A stretch of DNA of 64,000 nucleotides from CAZAKZ01 sp964485695 (GTDB lineage Bacteria; Planctomycetota; JAFGQW01). This document shows, piece after piece, positions 52,071 through 60,534 of the stretch; the first letter of the stretch is position 1; each line of letters starts with the position of its first letter. The stretch covers positions 57,521 to 121,520 of the forward strand of contig CAZAKZ010000001.1 in assembly GCA_964485695.1 (NCBI GenBank). Direction: 5' to 3'. The notes below the pieces were generated by a model. It saw only the letters and a list, made by a program, of their open reading frames with translations, ran no database searches and was not told the origin of the DNA. Made by a program: the position numbers and the translations under genes.

Positions 52071-53582
52071 TCAAGCAGAAAAGTTTTTCGAGTAGGCCTC
52101 GATGGCCGCATCCAGCTTCGGCCGGGTCGCTTCCGAGATGATCTTCTCGTCGACGATGGCCTGCAGAACCTCGCCGTGACTCGCGTGCATGAACTCGAGG
52201 AATCCTATCTCCCATTCTCGGATCTTCTCCACGGGAAGCGAGTCCAGGGCGCCGCTGGTGCCGGCGTGGATCCCCGCGACCTGTTCCTCCATGGGCATGG
52301 GAACGTACTGCCCCTGCTTCAGGAGCTCCACGAGACGCTCGCCGCGTCGCAGCTGCTCCTGGGTGGACTTGTCCAGGTCCGACCCGAACTGGGCAAAGGC
52401 CTCCAGCTCGCGGTACTGGGCCAGGTCCAGGCGCAGCGAGCCCGCCACCTGGCGCATGGCCTTGACCTGGGCGTTGCCGCCCACGCGGCTGACGCTGATA
52501 CCCACGTTCACCGCGGGCCGCACGCCCGCGTAGAAGAGGTCGGTCTCGAGGAAGATCTGGCCGTCGGTGATGCTGATGACGTTGGTGGGGATGTACGTCG
52601 ACACGTCCCCCTCCTGGGTCTCGATGACGGGGAGCGCCGTCAAGCTGCCGCCGCCGAGGTCTTCGGAGAGCTTGGCGGCCCGCTCCAGCAGCCGGCTGTG
52701 CAGGTAGAACACGTCTCCGGGGTAGGCCTCGCGGCCCGGCGGCCGGCGCAGCAGCAGGCTCAGCTGGCGATAGGCCACGGCCTGCTTGGAGAGGTCGTCG
52801 TAGATGCACAGGGTGTGGCCGTTCTTCTCATACATGAAGTACTCGGCCATGGCGCACCCGGCGTAGGGTGCGAAGTACTGCAGCGGAGAGGGGTCGTCGG
52901 CATTGGCGGCGATGACGGTGGTGTAGTCCATGGCGCCGTGGGCCTCGAGACGCCGCACCACGCTGGCCACGGTGGAGGCCTTCTGGCCGATGGCCACGTA
53001 GACGCAGTAGACGTCCTGCCCCTTCTGGTTGATGATGGTGTCTACGGCGATGGCGGTCTTGCCCGTCTCGCGGTCGCCGATGATGAGTTCCCGCTGGCCG
53101 CGGCCGATGGGAATCATGGAGTCGATGGCCTTGAGCCCCGTATAGAGCGGTTCCTTCACGCTCTGGCGGTCGGCGATGCCGGGGGCCCGGCTCTCCACGG
53201 GCCGGAAATGGGTGGCCTTGATGGGACCCTTGCCGTCGAGGGGATCACCGAGGGGATTGATCAGGCGCCCCTTGAGCTCGTCGCCCACAGGAACCTGGAG
53301 CACCCGGCCGGTGCGCCGCACGGTCTGGCCCTCCTCGATGGGGAGGTAGTCGCCCATGATGATGACGCCCACCGAATCCTCTTCCAGGTTGAAGGCCACG
53401 CCGAGGGACTTGTTCTCGAACTCGACCATCTCGTTGGCCATGACCTTTTCCAGGCCGTGGACGCGGGCGATGCCGTCACCTACCTCGAGCACGGTGCCCA
53501 CCTCCTCGACGTCGAGGCTCCGGTCAAATGCGTCGATCTGCTTCTTGATGACTGAAGCGATCTCTTCAGGTCTGATCTTCAT
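52071..53582 (-). CDS. atpA: F1 ATP synthase subunit alpha
   Basis: 503 aa. P-loop GDRETGKTAIAVD (Glu where Gln is common), PYAGCAMAEYFM, and the adenine-side ISITDGQIFLETDLFYAGVRPAVNVGISVSRVGG are all typical. It forms the hexamer with beta. A 128-bp gap separates it from atpH and contains nothing recognised. Confidence 0.98.
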   Translation of the reverse strand: MKIRPEEIASVIKKQIDAFDRSLDVEEVGTVLEVGDGIARVHGLEKVMANEMVEFENKSLGVAFNLEEDSVGVIIMGDYLPIEEGQTVRRTGRVLQVPVGDELKGRLINPLGDPLDGKGPIKATHFRPVESRAPGIADRQSVKEPLYTGLKAIDSMIPIGRGQRELIIGDRETGKTAIAVDTIINQKGQDVYCVYVAIGQKASTVASVVRRLEAHGAMDYTTVIAANADDPSPLQYFAPYAGCAMAEYFMYEKNGHTLCIYDDLSKQAVAYRQLSLLLRRPPGREAYPGDVFYLHSRLLERAAKLSEDLGGGSLTALPVIETQEGDVSTYIPTNVISITDGQIFLETDLFYAGVRPAVNVGISVSRVGGNAQVKAMRQVAGSLRLDLAQYRELEAFAQFGSDLDKSTQEQLRRGERLVELLKQGQYVPMPMEEQVAGIHAGTSGALDSLPVEKIREWEIGFLEFMHASHGEVLQAIVDEKIISEATRPKLDAAIEAYSKNFSA

Positions 53583-53710
53583 CGAAGACTCCCTAGTTTT
53601 CGAAGTCTGTTCTTGTTCATCGGTCTTGTCTCACGTGCCTCGCCCGGTTCTGCCGGTGGAGTCCGGCAAGGGCGTCCGGCGCTGGATATATAACCCTTGA
53701 CCACGGGTGA

Positions 53711-54265
53711 TCACCCGTGGAGCGTCACCTCCCTGAGCCGTCTGAGCCGGGTGCGCAGAGACGTATCGAAGAGGCGGTCTCCCATGCGAACGGTGAGACC
53801 GCCGATCAACCCGGGATCCACCCGGGCCTGGATGTCGACCCGGGCGCCGCCGGCCTTCTGGACCTGATCCATGAGCTCGGCGGTGATCTTCGCGGTCACC
53901 TCCTCGGAGAGAGGGGTGGCCGAGGTCACCTGGACCTCCACCTTCCCCTCGGCCTGATCCACGAGGTCCTGGTAGGCCTCCAGGATCTTGAGGATGAACA
54001 TCTCCCGGCCCTTCCGGACCAGGAGGTGCAGGAAACCGACGGTGACCGCATCCACGCTAGGCTGGAATGCGGACCGGATCAACCGGACCTTGTCCTCCTT
54101 GGGCGTACCGGGAGAGGCGAAAAAATTCCGGATCTCGGCGTTTTCCCGAAACACCGCGGCGAGGTCGCTGAGCTCGGGATCGAGGGTGTCGCGGATGCCG
54201 CGCTCTGCGGCCAGGGAGAAGAGTGCCTCGGCGTATTCGGCGGTGAGGCTGGCGATACTGCTCAT
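53711..54265 (-). CDS. atpH: F1 ATP synthase subunit delta
   Basis: 184 aa. It links F1 to the peripheral stalk. The OSCP-type helical N-domain (TAEYAEALFSLAAERG) and the C-terminal block (ARVDPGLIGGLTVRMGDRLFDTSLRTRLRRL) match the family. The start overlaps the atpF stop by ATGA. Confidence 0.95.
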   Translation of the reverse strand: MSSIASLTAEYAEALFSLAAERGIRDTLDPELSDLAAVFRENAEIRNFFASPGTPKEDKVRLIRSAFQPSVDAVTVGFLHLLVRKGREMFILKILEAYQDLVDQAEGKVEVQVTSATPLSEEVTAKITAELMDQVQKAGGARVDIQARVDPGLIGGLTVRMGDRLFDTSLRTRLRRLREVTLHG

Positions 54266-54813
54266 GCGTTCAGCTTCCCGAGATCGGCCACGGCTTCTTC
54301 CACGAGACGTTTGTGGTCCTCGCCCGTGATGGCCCGTCCCAGCACCTTGCCGGCGGCATTCAGGCTGATGTCCACGGCCTCTCGTCGGAGTGCGGCCACG
54401 GCCTTTTCACGCTCGAAGTTGATCTCCTCCTTGGCTTTTTCCACGATATCGTCGGCCTCTTCCCGGGCCTTGGACACGATCTCGGTGCGGAGCTCCTGGC
54501 CCTTGACCCGCTCCTCCTCGAAGATTCCGCGGGCCTCGTCCTTGACCTTCTCGATCTCCATCTTGTGCTGCTCGACCAGCGTGACGGCTTCCTTGCGGTT
54601 GCGTTCCGCATCCTCGAGCGCCTGGCGGATGGCGTTTTCACGCTCCTCCAGGCCGCTCAGGAGCTTGGGCCAGGCCAGCTTGTAGAGCAGGAAGAAGAGA
54701 ATCAGGAAAGAGACGATGGTCCAGAGAGCGATGGCCGGCGGCGATGCTTCCAGGGGGCTCCCGGCTGCAAACAGGGCCGAGGGAACCCCGAGTGGTGCCA
54801 TCCATGTGAACAT
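54262..54813 (-). CDS. atpF: Fo ATP synthase subunit b
   Basis: 183 aa. One membrane helix (about 28-48, IALWTIVSFLILFFLLYKLAW) and a long charged coiled coil (50-175) form the peripheral stalk. A single b gene is present, not the b/b' pair of photosynthetic bacteria. It lies between atpE and atpH. Confidence 0.95.
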   Translation of the reverse strand: MFTWMAPLGVPSALFAAGSPLEASPPAIALWTIVSFLILFFLLYKLAWPKLLSGLEERENAIRQALEDAERNRKEAVTLVEQHKMEIEKVKDEARGIFEEERVKGQELRTEIVSKAREEADDIVEKAKEEINFEREKAVAALRREAVDISLNAAGKVLGRAITGEDHKRLVEEAVADLGKLNA

Positions 54814-54839
54814 CTTGGACTACCTCCGGGGGGGATCTC

Positions 54840-55163
54840 TTACTTCGGCGCAGTATTGGCCAGATCGGTTACTTTGGTGAGAATATCGATGACGGTCGTG
54901 CCGACCTTGCCCATGACCAGGAAGCAGATGGCGCAGGCAAAGAGAGCCACTCCTTCGACCAGGGCAGCGGTCAGGATCATCATGCCCCGGATGGCGCCCG
55001 TGGACTCGGGCTGACGGGCGACCGCATTCACCGAATTTCCACCGATGAGGCCGATACCGATGGCTGCACCTATGGCGGCCAGGCCGGCGCCGATGCCCGC
55101 TCCAAGAAGGCCCACACCGATGTCCCACGTGCCGGCGGCCTGGGCGAGGATCAGGTCTAGCAT
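54840..55163 (-). CDS. atpE: Fo ATP synthase subunit c
   Basis: 107 aa from ATG 55163; the longer open frame upstream overlaps atpB and is not real. Two membrane helices are joined by the RQPE loop. The ion-binding Glu70 lies in TAALVEGVALFA. The Na+-type companion residues are absent (Gly instead of Ser/Thr after the Glu, no helix-1 Gln), so the ring should carry protons. There is an extra N-terminal stretch (LDLILAQAAGTWD) and a longer C-terminus than E. coli. Confidence 0.96.
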   Translation of the reverse strand: MLDLILAQAAGTWDIGVGLLGAGIGAGLAAIGAAIGIGLIGGNSVNAVARQPESTGAIRGMMILTAALVEGVALFACAICFLVMGKVGTTVIDILTKVTDLANTAPK

Positions 55164-55237
55164 AGCTTGCTTCGCTCCTTGTCTTGAAAAACGTCGGTCA
55201 GAATCATCTGGACCAGGGTTCAGTCCAGGTTCAGTAA

Positions 55238-56119
55238 TTAATGGTCGGGTTTGAGACTCATTCCTATGAAAACGGCACTCAGCATGGTGAACACATACGC
55301 CTGAATCAGCGCCACCAGGAGTTCCAGGAGGCTGAACAGGACGATGGTGGCCACCGAGACCGGTGCGACGAAATACCAGAACATGTTGAACGTGAAGATG
55401 AAGCTCATGATGGAGAAGATCACGATGTGACCGGCCATCATGTTGGCGCAGAGACGAATCATCAAGGCGAAGGGCTTGATGAAGAGGCCCAGCACCTCGA
55501 TGAGGAAGAGGATCGGCCAGATCAGGATGGGCACCCCGTGGGGAACGAGGCTGATCCAGAACTTGATGGGTCCCTGAACCAGCATACCACCCACGACCAT
55601 GCAGGCCAGCGTGCACAGGGCCAGCCCTCCCGTCACGTAGACGTTCCCTGTGGCTGTGGCCGCGAACGGGATCATGCCCATGAGGTTCATGACGAGAATG
55701 AAGAAGAACAGCGTGAGCAGGTAGGGAGTGAACTTCCGCCCGTTGTCCACGCCCATGTTGGGGTAGATCACGTCGTCCTTGAGGAAGTTGATGATGGCTT
55801 CCAGGGCGTTCCTGAGCCCCTTCGGTACGCGGTCTACGTTCCTCGAGGCCGCCATGACGATGAGGAACGTGACCAGGGCCGAGAGGAGGATGAACACCGT
55901 GTGCTTGGTGATGGCCAGCTCGGCCGGCAGTGGAATGTTGAGGCCTAAGACCTCGAAGATATCCAACCGGTCTCCGTCGTAGACGTGGTGGAGAATGAAG
56001 TCGCTGGAGCCGCCTTCTCCACCGTGGTCCTTCCCCCCGCCGCTCATGGCGGCCAGGGGAGGCAGAAGGGTCTGTAATGTCTGTAAAGTTCCGGTCTGCG
56101 CTAGAATGGGTAGATTCAC
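55238..56119 (-). CDS. atpB: Fo ATP synthase subunit a
   Basis: 293 aa from GTG 56119, overlapping the atpI-like stop by GTGA. The essential Arg lies in FALMIRLCANMMAGH and the last helix has LLELLVALIQAYVFTMLSAVFI. The extended N-terminus contains a Gly/His-rich stretch (SGGGKDHGGEGG) before the first membrane helix. It forms the proton half-channels against the c-ring. Confidence 0.97.
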   Translation of the reverse strand: MNLPILAQTGTLQTLQTLLPPLAAMSGGGKDHGGEGGSSDFILHHVYDGDRLDIFEVLGLNIPLPAELAITKHTVFILLSALVTFLIVMAASRNVDRVPKGLRNALEAIINFLKDDVIYPNMGVDNGRKFTPYLLTLFFFILVMNLMGMIPFAATATGNVYVTGGLALCTLACMVVGGMLVQGPIKFWISLVPHGVPILIWPILFLIEVLGLFIKPFALMIRLCANMMAGHIVIFSIMSFIFTFNMFWYFVAPVSVATIVLFSLLELLVALIQAYVFTMLSAVFIGMSLKPDH

Positions 56120-56487
56120 CGGGACGCCTCTACTTCGATACCACCTTGAAAGGAATCCGGGGGCGGGGGACTCGGGGGATTCCCCGATCCCGCTCCACCG
56201 GTTTTAGACATCAGGACGTTCCGGGCCTCGAGGAGGACGCCCGCCATGAACGCCGCCAGGAACGTGAGCACGAAGACGGTGGAGTTCATCCACGTCTCGG
56301 GGACGCCGAGGATCACGAGAGCCAGGAGACCCAGCCTGACCATGAAGCCGAGGATCATCACCATGACGGCGTGCTTCTCGCCGAGGAGGAGGGCATTGCG
56401 TGTGGTCCAGTGGCTGGCGAGGAGATTGAGGAGGCCCAGGAGGATCCCGGCCGTGAGTCCGATCCACCACGCCGTGTCCAGAGCCAT
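56116..56487 (-). CDS. atpI: ATP synthase subunit I (AtpI)-like membrane protein
   Basis: 123 aa from ATG 56487, chosen because GGAGCG lies 8 bp upstream; longer starts at 56538 or 56550 run into the upstream repeat. About four membrane helices (WWIGLTAGILLGLLNLLASH, HAVMVMILGFMVRLGLLALVIL, TVFVLTFLAAFMAGVLLEA), as in AtpI/UncI, which helps assemble the c-ring. The C-terminus is Pro/Gly-rich. The call rests on topology and position before atpB. Confidence 0.65.
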   Translation of the reverse strand: MALDTAWWIGLTAGILLGLLNLLASHWTTRNALLLGEKHAVMVMILGFMVRLGLLALVILGVPETWMNSTVFVLTFLAAFMAGVLLEARNVLMSKTGGAGSGNPPSPPPPDSFQGGIEVEASR

Positions 56488-56553
56488 TTCATGCGCTCCA
56501 AGCATGGGGAAACCGGGGGCTGGGACAATCAATTCCATTTCCGCCTGCACTTC

Positions 56554-56601
56554 GATATCCCAGAAGATATCCCAGAAGATATCCCAGAAGATATTCCGGA
56601 A
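56554..56601. repeat. 12-bp tandem array between atpZ-like and atpI-like genes
   Basis: GATATCCCAGAA three times perfectly (56554-56589), then GATATTCCGGAA. The unit contains GATATC; in the message it lies before the atpI-like ribosome-binding site. Confidence 0.95.
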
Positions 56602-56658
56602 ATCCCGGAGATGTCATGGCAGAGGACTGGACCTGGAGACTCATGTTCCGGGCAGCGC

Positions 56659-57069
56659 TCACTTGCCATTCCCACGTCCCTGAAAGATGAAGTCCTTGAG
56701 CAGGAAGTAGGTCCCGCAGATCAGACCTGAAACAAGTCCGATCAAGGTGACAATCCCTGCATCTTCCTTATCCAGATAGGACCCAACGAGCGTTCCGACA
56801 AGGACAAAGAGCCCAAACTGGATTCCTGCAGAGGCGTGCTTCAGGTATTTTCTCGACACCCCTCGAGTCCCATTTCGACCGGATGCACGTGGATCGCGAG
56901 CGTGTATCCGAGGGCCAGGGAAAAAAACGGAGGTCAGGCCGGAGACGCTACCAGATGGTCCAGGCCAAGTCAACCTGACCCGAGGGTTTGAAGGGTCGGA
57001 TCCAGGATGGAGTTTCGGCGCCTGTGTCGACGGGTTTCGGACCTTGCCATTGACCCGCGTATGCGTCAT
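56659..57069 (-). CDS. AtpZ/AtpI-like small membrane protein at the head of the atp operon
   Basis: Up to 136 aa. Only the last 66 residues (from a GTG at 56859) look conserved: YLKHASAGIQFGLFVLVGTLVGSYLD and GLVSGLICGTYFLLKDF give two membrane helices with the Gly-rich helix and Asp found in AtpZ-type proteins. The 70 residues before it are Pro/Arg-rich and have no ribosome-binding site at the ATG, so the true start may be 56859 or another GTG. AtpZ with AtpI forms a small Ca2+/Mg2+ channel in some bacteria. The call relies on topology and position. Confidence 0.55.
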   Translation of the reverse strand: MTHTRVNGKVRNPSTQAPKLHPGSDPSNPRVRLTWPGPSGSVSGLTSVFFPGPRIHARDPRASGRNGTRGVSRKYLKHASAGIQFGLFVLVGTLVGSYLDKEDAGIVTLIGLVSGLICGTYFLLKDFIFQGRGNGK

Positions 57070-57267
57070 TGTGTAGAGGATTTTTAAAGAGACCCAAAGG
57101 AGTCAGAAATCGCCTCGACCTACGGGAGCAGGGAAATCTCCTCTGAGAATCTTCTTTTGGGCCCAGCCCTCGGGGTCGATTGGATTGCAGGCGGATTTCA
57201 TTCCTCTCTCCTGGCGGAGAAGGCGATGGGTCGTTGATTCATCTCATCCCGGAAGGTCGGAAACTCC

Positions 57268-59076
57268 ATGCACCAGACGCTGCTGAGAACGCATACCTGC
57301 GGCCAGCTCAGGCTTCAGGACGTAGGAGCCGAGGTCTCTCTGGTCGGCTGGGTCCAGTCCCGCCGCGACCACGGTGGCCTCACCTTCGTTGACCTACGGG
57401 ATCGGTACGGCATCACCCAGGTTGTGATCCACCCCGAGGGCACTGGGGACCTGGGTCGGATCGGGGAGAGCCTGCGGGCCGAGTTCGTGATCCGGGTCCG
57501 AGGAGAGGTCTTTCCACGGCCCGAGGGCATGGTCAATCCCGACCGGCCCACCGGCGAGATCGAGGTGAAGGCGTTGACCCTGGAGATTCTGAGCCGGGCC
57601 GCGCCCCTCCCCCTTGAGATCACCGACGACGTCCAGGCCTCCGAGGATCAGAGGCTTCGTTACAGGTATCTCGACCTCAGGCGTCGCCCCCAGCAGGAGG
57701 CCCTGGCTTTCCGGCACACTTTCTTCCTGGCCATGAGAAACTACCTGGATTCCCAGGGATTCCTTGAGATCGAGACCCCGATGCTCGCCAGGAGCACGCC
57801 CGAGGGGGCCCGGGACTATCTCGTGCCCAGCCGGGTGAGGAAGGGGAGCTTCTACGCCCTTCCCCAGTCTCCCCAGCTCTTCAAGCAAATCCTGATGATC
57901 TCGGGATATGACCGGTATGTCCAGATCGTGAAGTGCTTCCGGGATGAGGACCTGCGGGCCAACCGCCAGCCCGAGTTCACCCAGCTGGACATGGAAATGT
58001 CCTTCGTGGGGGAGGAGGATGTTTTCAGGATGCTGGAGGGACTCTGCCGGGCCACGGTGCGGGAAGTGCTCGGCCGGGAGGTGGAGACGCCCTTTCCCCG
58101 CCTGACCTATCAGGAATCCCTGGACCGGTATGGCCTGGACAAGCCCGATCTGCGCTTCGGCTTGCCGCTGGGAGACGTGACCGACATCGCGTCCGCATCG
58201 GGTTTCAAGGTGTTTCAGGGTGCCGTGGAACTGGGTGGCGTGGTCAAGGGACTCCGGGTGCCCCAGGGTGCAGCCCTGAGTCGGAAGGAGATCGACGGCC
58301 TCGAAGCGGTGGTCAAGGAATACGGAGCGCGGGGCCTGGCGTGGTTCAAGGTGACGGATGACGGAACTGCCGGGGGGATTTCCAAGTTCCTCACCCCCGA
58401 GGAGGTGTCGGCGATGACGCAGCGGCTGGAGGCCGTACCGGGCGACCTGATGGTGTTCGTGGCCGACCGGTCCGGTGTGGTGAATCCGAGCCTCGGGGAA
58501 CTCCGGCGGGTTCTCGGCAAAAAGCTGGAGCTCATCGATCCGGCGGAGCTGAACTTCTGCTGGGTGGTGGACTTCCCCCTCTTCGAGAAAGATGAGGAAA
58601 CAGGGGAGCTCAATGCCTGCCACCATCCCTTCACCTCTCCGCACCCGGAGGACCTGGATCGCCTCGAAACCAGCCCCGAGTCGGTGCGGGCCCGGGCGTA
58701 CGATCTGATCCTCAACGGGGAGGAGCTCGGAGGCGGGAGTATTCGGATTCACAGCCAGGATATCCAGAAGAGGGTGTTCCATGCCCTGGGCATCGACGAA
58801 GAGAGAGCCGAGGCGAGATTCGGATTTTTCCTGGAGGCGTTGCAATACGGCACGCCGCCCCACGGGGGCATTGCCCTCGGTCTGGACCGGTTCGTCATGT
58901 TGCTCAAGAACTTCAGCAGCATCCGGGACGTCATCGCCTTCCCCAAGACCGCCACCGCCACCGATCTGATGACCCGGGCGCCGTCGGAGGTGGATTCCGA
59001 GCAGCTGGGGGAGCTGGGATTGACCGTGGATGCGCCTCCCCGGGAGGAGGATGGACAGGGAGACCGGGTTGCGTGA
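57268..59076 (+). CDS. aspS: Aspartyl-tRNA synthetase, probably non-discriminating
   Basis: 602 aa, bacterial type with the GAD insert (about 290-420). It has the anticodon-binding OB-fold, class II motif 2 (KCFRDEDLRANRQPEFTQLDMEMSF) and motif 3 (GGIALGLDRFVMLL). In the OB-fold, His35 (RRDHGG) and Gly87 (RPEG) match the positions that in Pseudomonas aeruginosa mark a non-discriminating enzyme, where discriminating enzymes have Leu and Lys. It may therefore also charge tRNA-Asn with aspartate for GatCAB. It is divergent from the atp operon across about 200 bp and is followed by rpmI. Confidence 0.96.
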   Translation: MHQTLLRTHTCGQLRLQDVGAEVSLVGWVQSRRDHGGLTFVDLRDRYGITQVVIHPEGTGDLGRIGESLRAEFVIRVRGEVFPRPEGMVNPDRPTGEIEVKALTLEILSRAAPLPLEITDDVQASEDQRLRYRYLDLRRRPQQEALAFRHTFFLAMRNYLDSQGFLEIETPMLARSTPEGARDYLVPSRVRKGSFYALPQSPQLFKQILMISGYDRYVQIVKCFRDEDLRANRQPEFTQLDMEMSFVGEEDVFRMLEGLCRATVREVLGREVETPFPRLTYQESLDRYGLDKPDLRFGLPLGDVTDIASASGFKVFQGAVELGGVVKGLRVPQGAALSRKEIDGLEAVVKEYGARGLAWFKVTDDGTAGGISKFLTPEEVSAMTQRLEAVPGDLMVFVADRSGVVNPSLGELRRVLGKKLELIDPAELNFCWVVDFPLFEKDEETGELNACHHPFTSPHPEDLDRLETSPESVRARAYDLILNGEELGGGSIRIHSQDIQKRVFHALGIDEERAEARFGFFLEALQYGTPPHGGIALGLDRFVMLLKNFSSIRDVIAFPKTATATDLMTRAPSEVDSEQLGELGLTVDAPPREEDGQGDRVA

Positions 59077-59223
59077 AGAAAACCCTTGTTTCGGTCAAGG
59101 AGCCGATTATGATTTTCCACCTGTCCAGGGGCGGGGTGCGGAATCGGACCCGGCAAACAAGTTCAAGTTATTGAACGGATAAGAGTTAGGGCGTTCCTTC
59201 CAGGCGCCTCGGAGCGCGTGAAA

Positions 59224-59430
59224 ATGGCCACCAAGGTAAAGTTCAAGACAGTCAAGAGCGTTTCCAAGCGATTTCGCGCTACCCGGAGGGGTAAGGTGAA
59301 ACGCAACCGGGCCTATGCCCGGCATCTCAAGGCGTGCAAGTCGCCCAAGAGACGCCGGCGGCTCCGCCAGTCCTCCCTCGTGGACGCCAACCAGGTCCGG
59401 ACGATTCTTCGGGCGCTGGGCGAGAAATAA
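59224..59430 (+). CDS. rpmI: 50S ribosomal protein bL35
   Basis: 68 aa from ATG 59224 with GGAG upstream (a GTG at 59218 is in frame). The highly basic sequence with KFKTVKSVSKRFRATRRGKVKRNRA is typical. It lies 49 bp before rplT. infC, the usual gene before it, is absent; aspS is there instead. Confidence 0.95.
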   Translation: MATKVKFKTVKSVSKRFRATRRGKVKRNRAYARHLKACKSPKRRRRLRQSSLVDANQVRTILRALGEK

Positions 59431-59479
59431 GAAGAAATCAGTTTCATTCGGGAAAGACCATACAAGGGAACCAAGAAAG

Positions 59480-59836
59480 ATGAGGGTCAAGCGCGGGGCC
59501 ACAAAGCACAAGCGAAAGAAACGGGTCCTGAAGGCCGCGAAAGGATACTGGGGCGGCCGGAGTAAGCGGTTCCGGATGGCCAAGGAGTCGGTGGAGCGGG
59601 CCTGGAAATTCGCCTATGCCCATCGCAAGCGGAAGAAGCGTGATTTTCGTCGCCTCTGGATTCTCCGCATCAGTGCCGCTGTGCGGCAGCACGGCATGAC
59701 CTACAGCCGCTTCATGCACGGTCTGAAGACCGCCGGGATCGAGATCGACCGGAAGATGCTCGCCGACCTGGCCGTGAGGGATGCCAGCGCCTTTGCCGAG
59801 CTGGTGAGTAAAGCCAGCGGCAACCAGGCCGCCTGA
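59480..59836 (+). CDS. rplT: 50S ribosomal protein bL20
   Basis: 118 aa from ATG 59480. The basic N-terminus MRVKRGATKHKRKKRVLKAA, followed by GYWGGRSKRFRMAKESVERA and LWILRISAAVRQHGMTYSRFMHGL, is canonical. In E. coli bL20 binds its own message; no such structure was identified here. pheS does not follow. Confidence 0.97.
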   Translation: MRVKRGATKHKRKKRVLKAAKGYWGGRSKRFRMAKESVERAWKFAYAHRKRKKRDFRRLWILRISAAVRQHGMTYSRFMHGLKTAGIEIDRKMLADLAVRDASAFAELVSKASGNQAA

Positions 59837-60534
59837 GCAAGCGCGACACGGAATACGTATCCGTTCAAACCTGATTTCTCGGGCTTCTCACTCGGATCCG
59901 GCTTCTGTTCCCCACCCGAGTCCATCTCATTCAGACGCAACTCTGCACTGAATTCGGCCCGATCCCCAATCCAGCCTCCTTCTCGCCTCCGGAGCAGGAA
60001 TCTCCGGAAACCGTGCGTCTCGAGATGGACGGAAAACTCCACGTCGAGTAAGATGAATAGGCTGAATTTCGAAACAGAAGTCCATACATAAGAACCCAAA
60101 AAGACCTCTGCCGAGCTCGTTCCGGCGAGATCATTTTGCTGCCTATGACTCCGAACTGGGAGCTTGACTTTGGCGGCACGTGGTATGCCCCCCAGGGGGA
60201 AACCGGCGATCGTCAAGTGGCGCCCACCTGTTCAAAAGGGTATGCGGAATCCTCCCGTACGGCTTCATGCAGAGGTTCTTTTTTTGCGTTATTTTTCCCC
60301 CGGGTCTTCGGGTGGTAGGCCGGTTCACGACCGGAATCCTCGGTGAGAATCCAGAGGGACGATGGATCCCCATGGAATTTTCGGATTGAATCGCTATCAT
60401 GACGGAGCCATATCGCGGCGGTTCCTCCTTCCCCAGGGCTTACACGGTCCAGAACCGGAGTAGAAGTCAAGTCCCTGATCGTCTGGGAGGGAAACAGGGA
60501 GTGATACTGGGAGGGATATCCGGGAGGGAAAAAG
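59837..60534 (+). other. Gene-free gap after rplT
   Basis: About 700 bp with stop codons in all frames and no protein or tRNA that could be supported. It ends in a G-rich 12-bp array that supplies the ribosome-binding site of the next gene. No clear terminator for rplT was found. Confidence 0.4.
60484..60532. repeat. Degenerate 12-13-bp tandem array over a ribosome-binding site
   Basis: Four units of the GGGAGGGA type: TGGGAGGGAAAC, AGGGAGTGATAC, TGGGAGGGATATC and CGGGAGGGAAAA. The last supplies GGAGGG just before the ATG at 60535, so several Shine-Dalgarno-like sequences are stacked. Confidence 0.75.

Noticed and set aside
54840..55163. Sodium-type ATP synthase c-ring
   Set aside because: The Glu is followed by Gly and the helix-1 Gln is missing, so the Na+ ligand set is not present.
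55164..55616. Upstream extension of atpE
   Set aside because: It overlaps atpB out of frame; the c subunit begins at ATG 55163.
59837..60534. tRNA or structured RNA gene in the gap after rplT
   Set aside because: No T-arm GTTCGANTC motif or acceptor pairing was seen on either strand.
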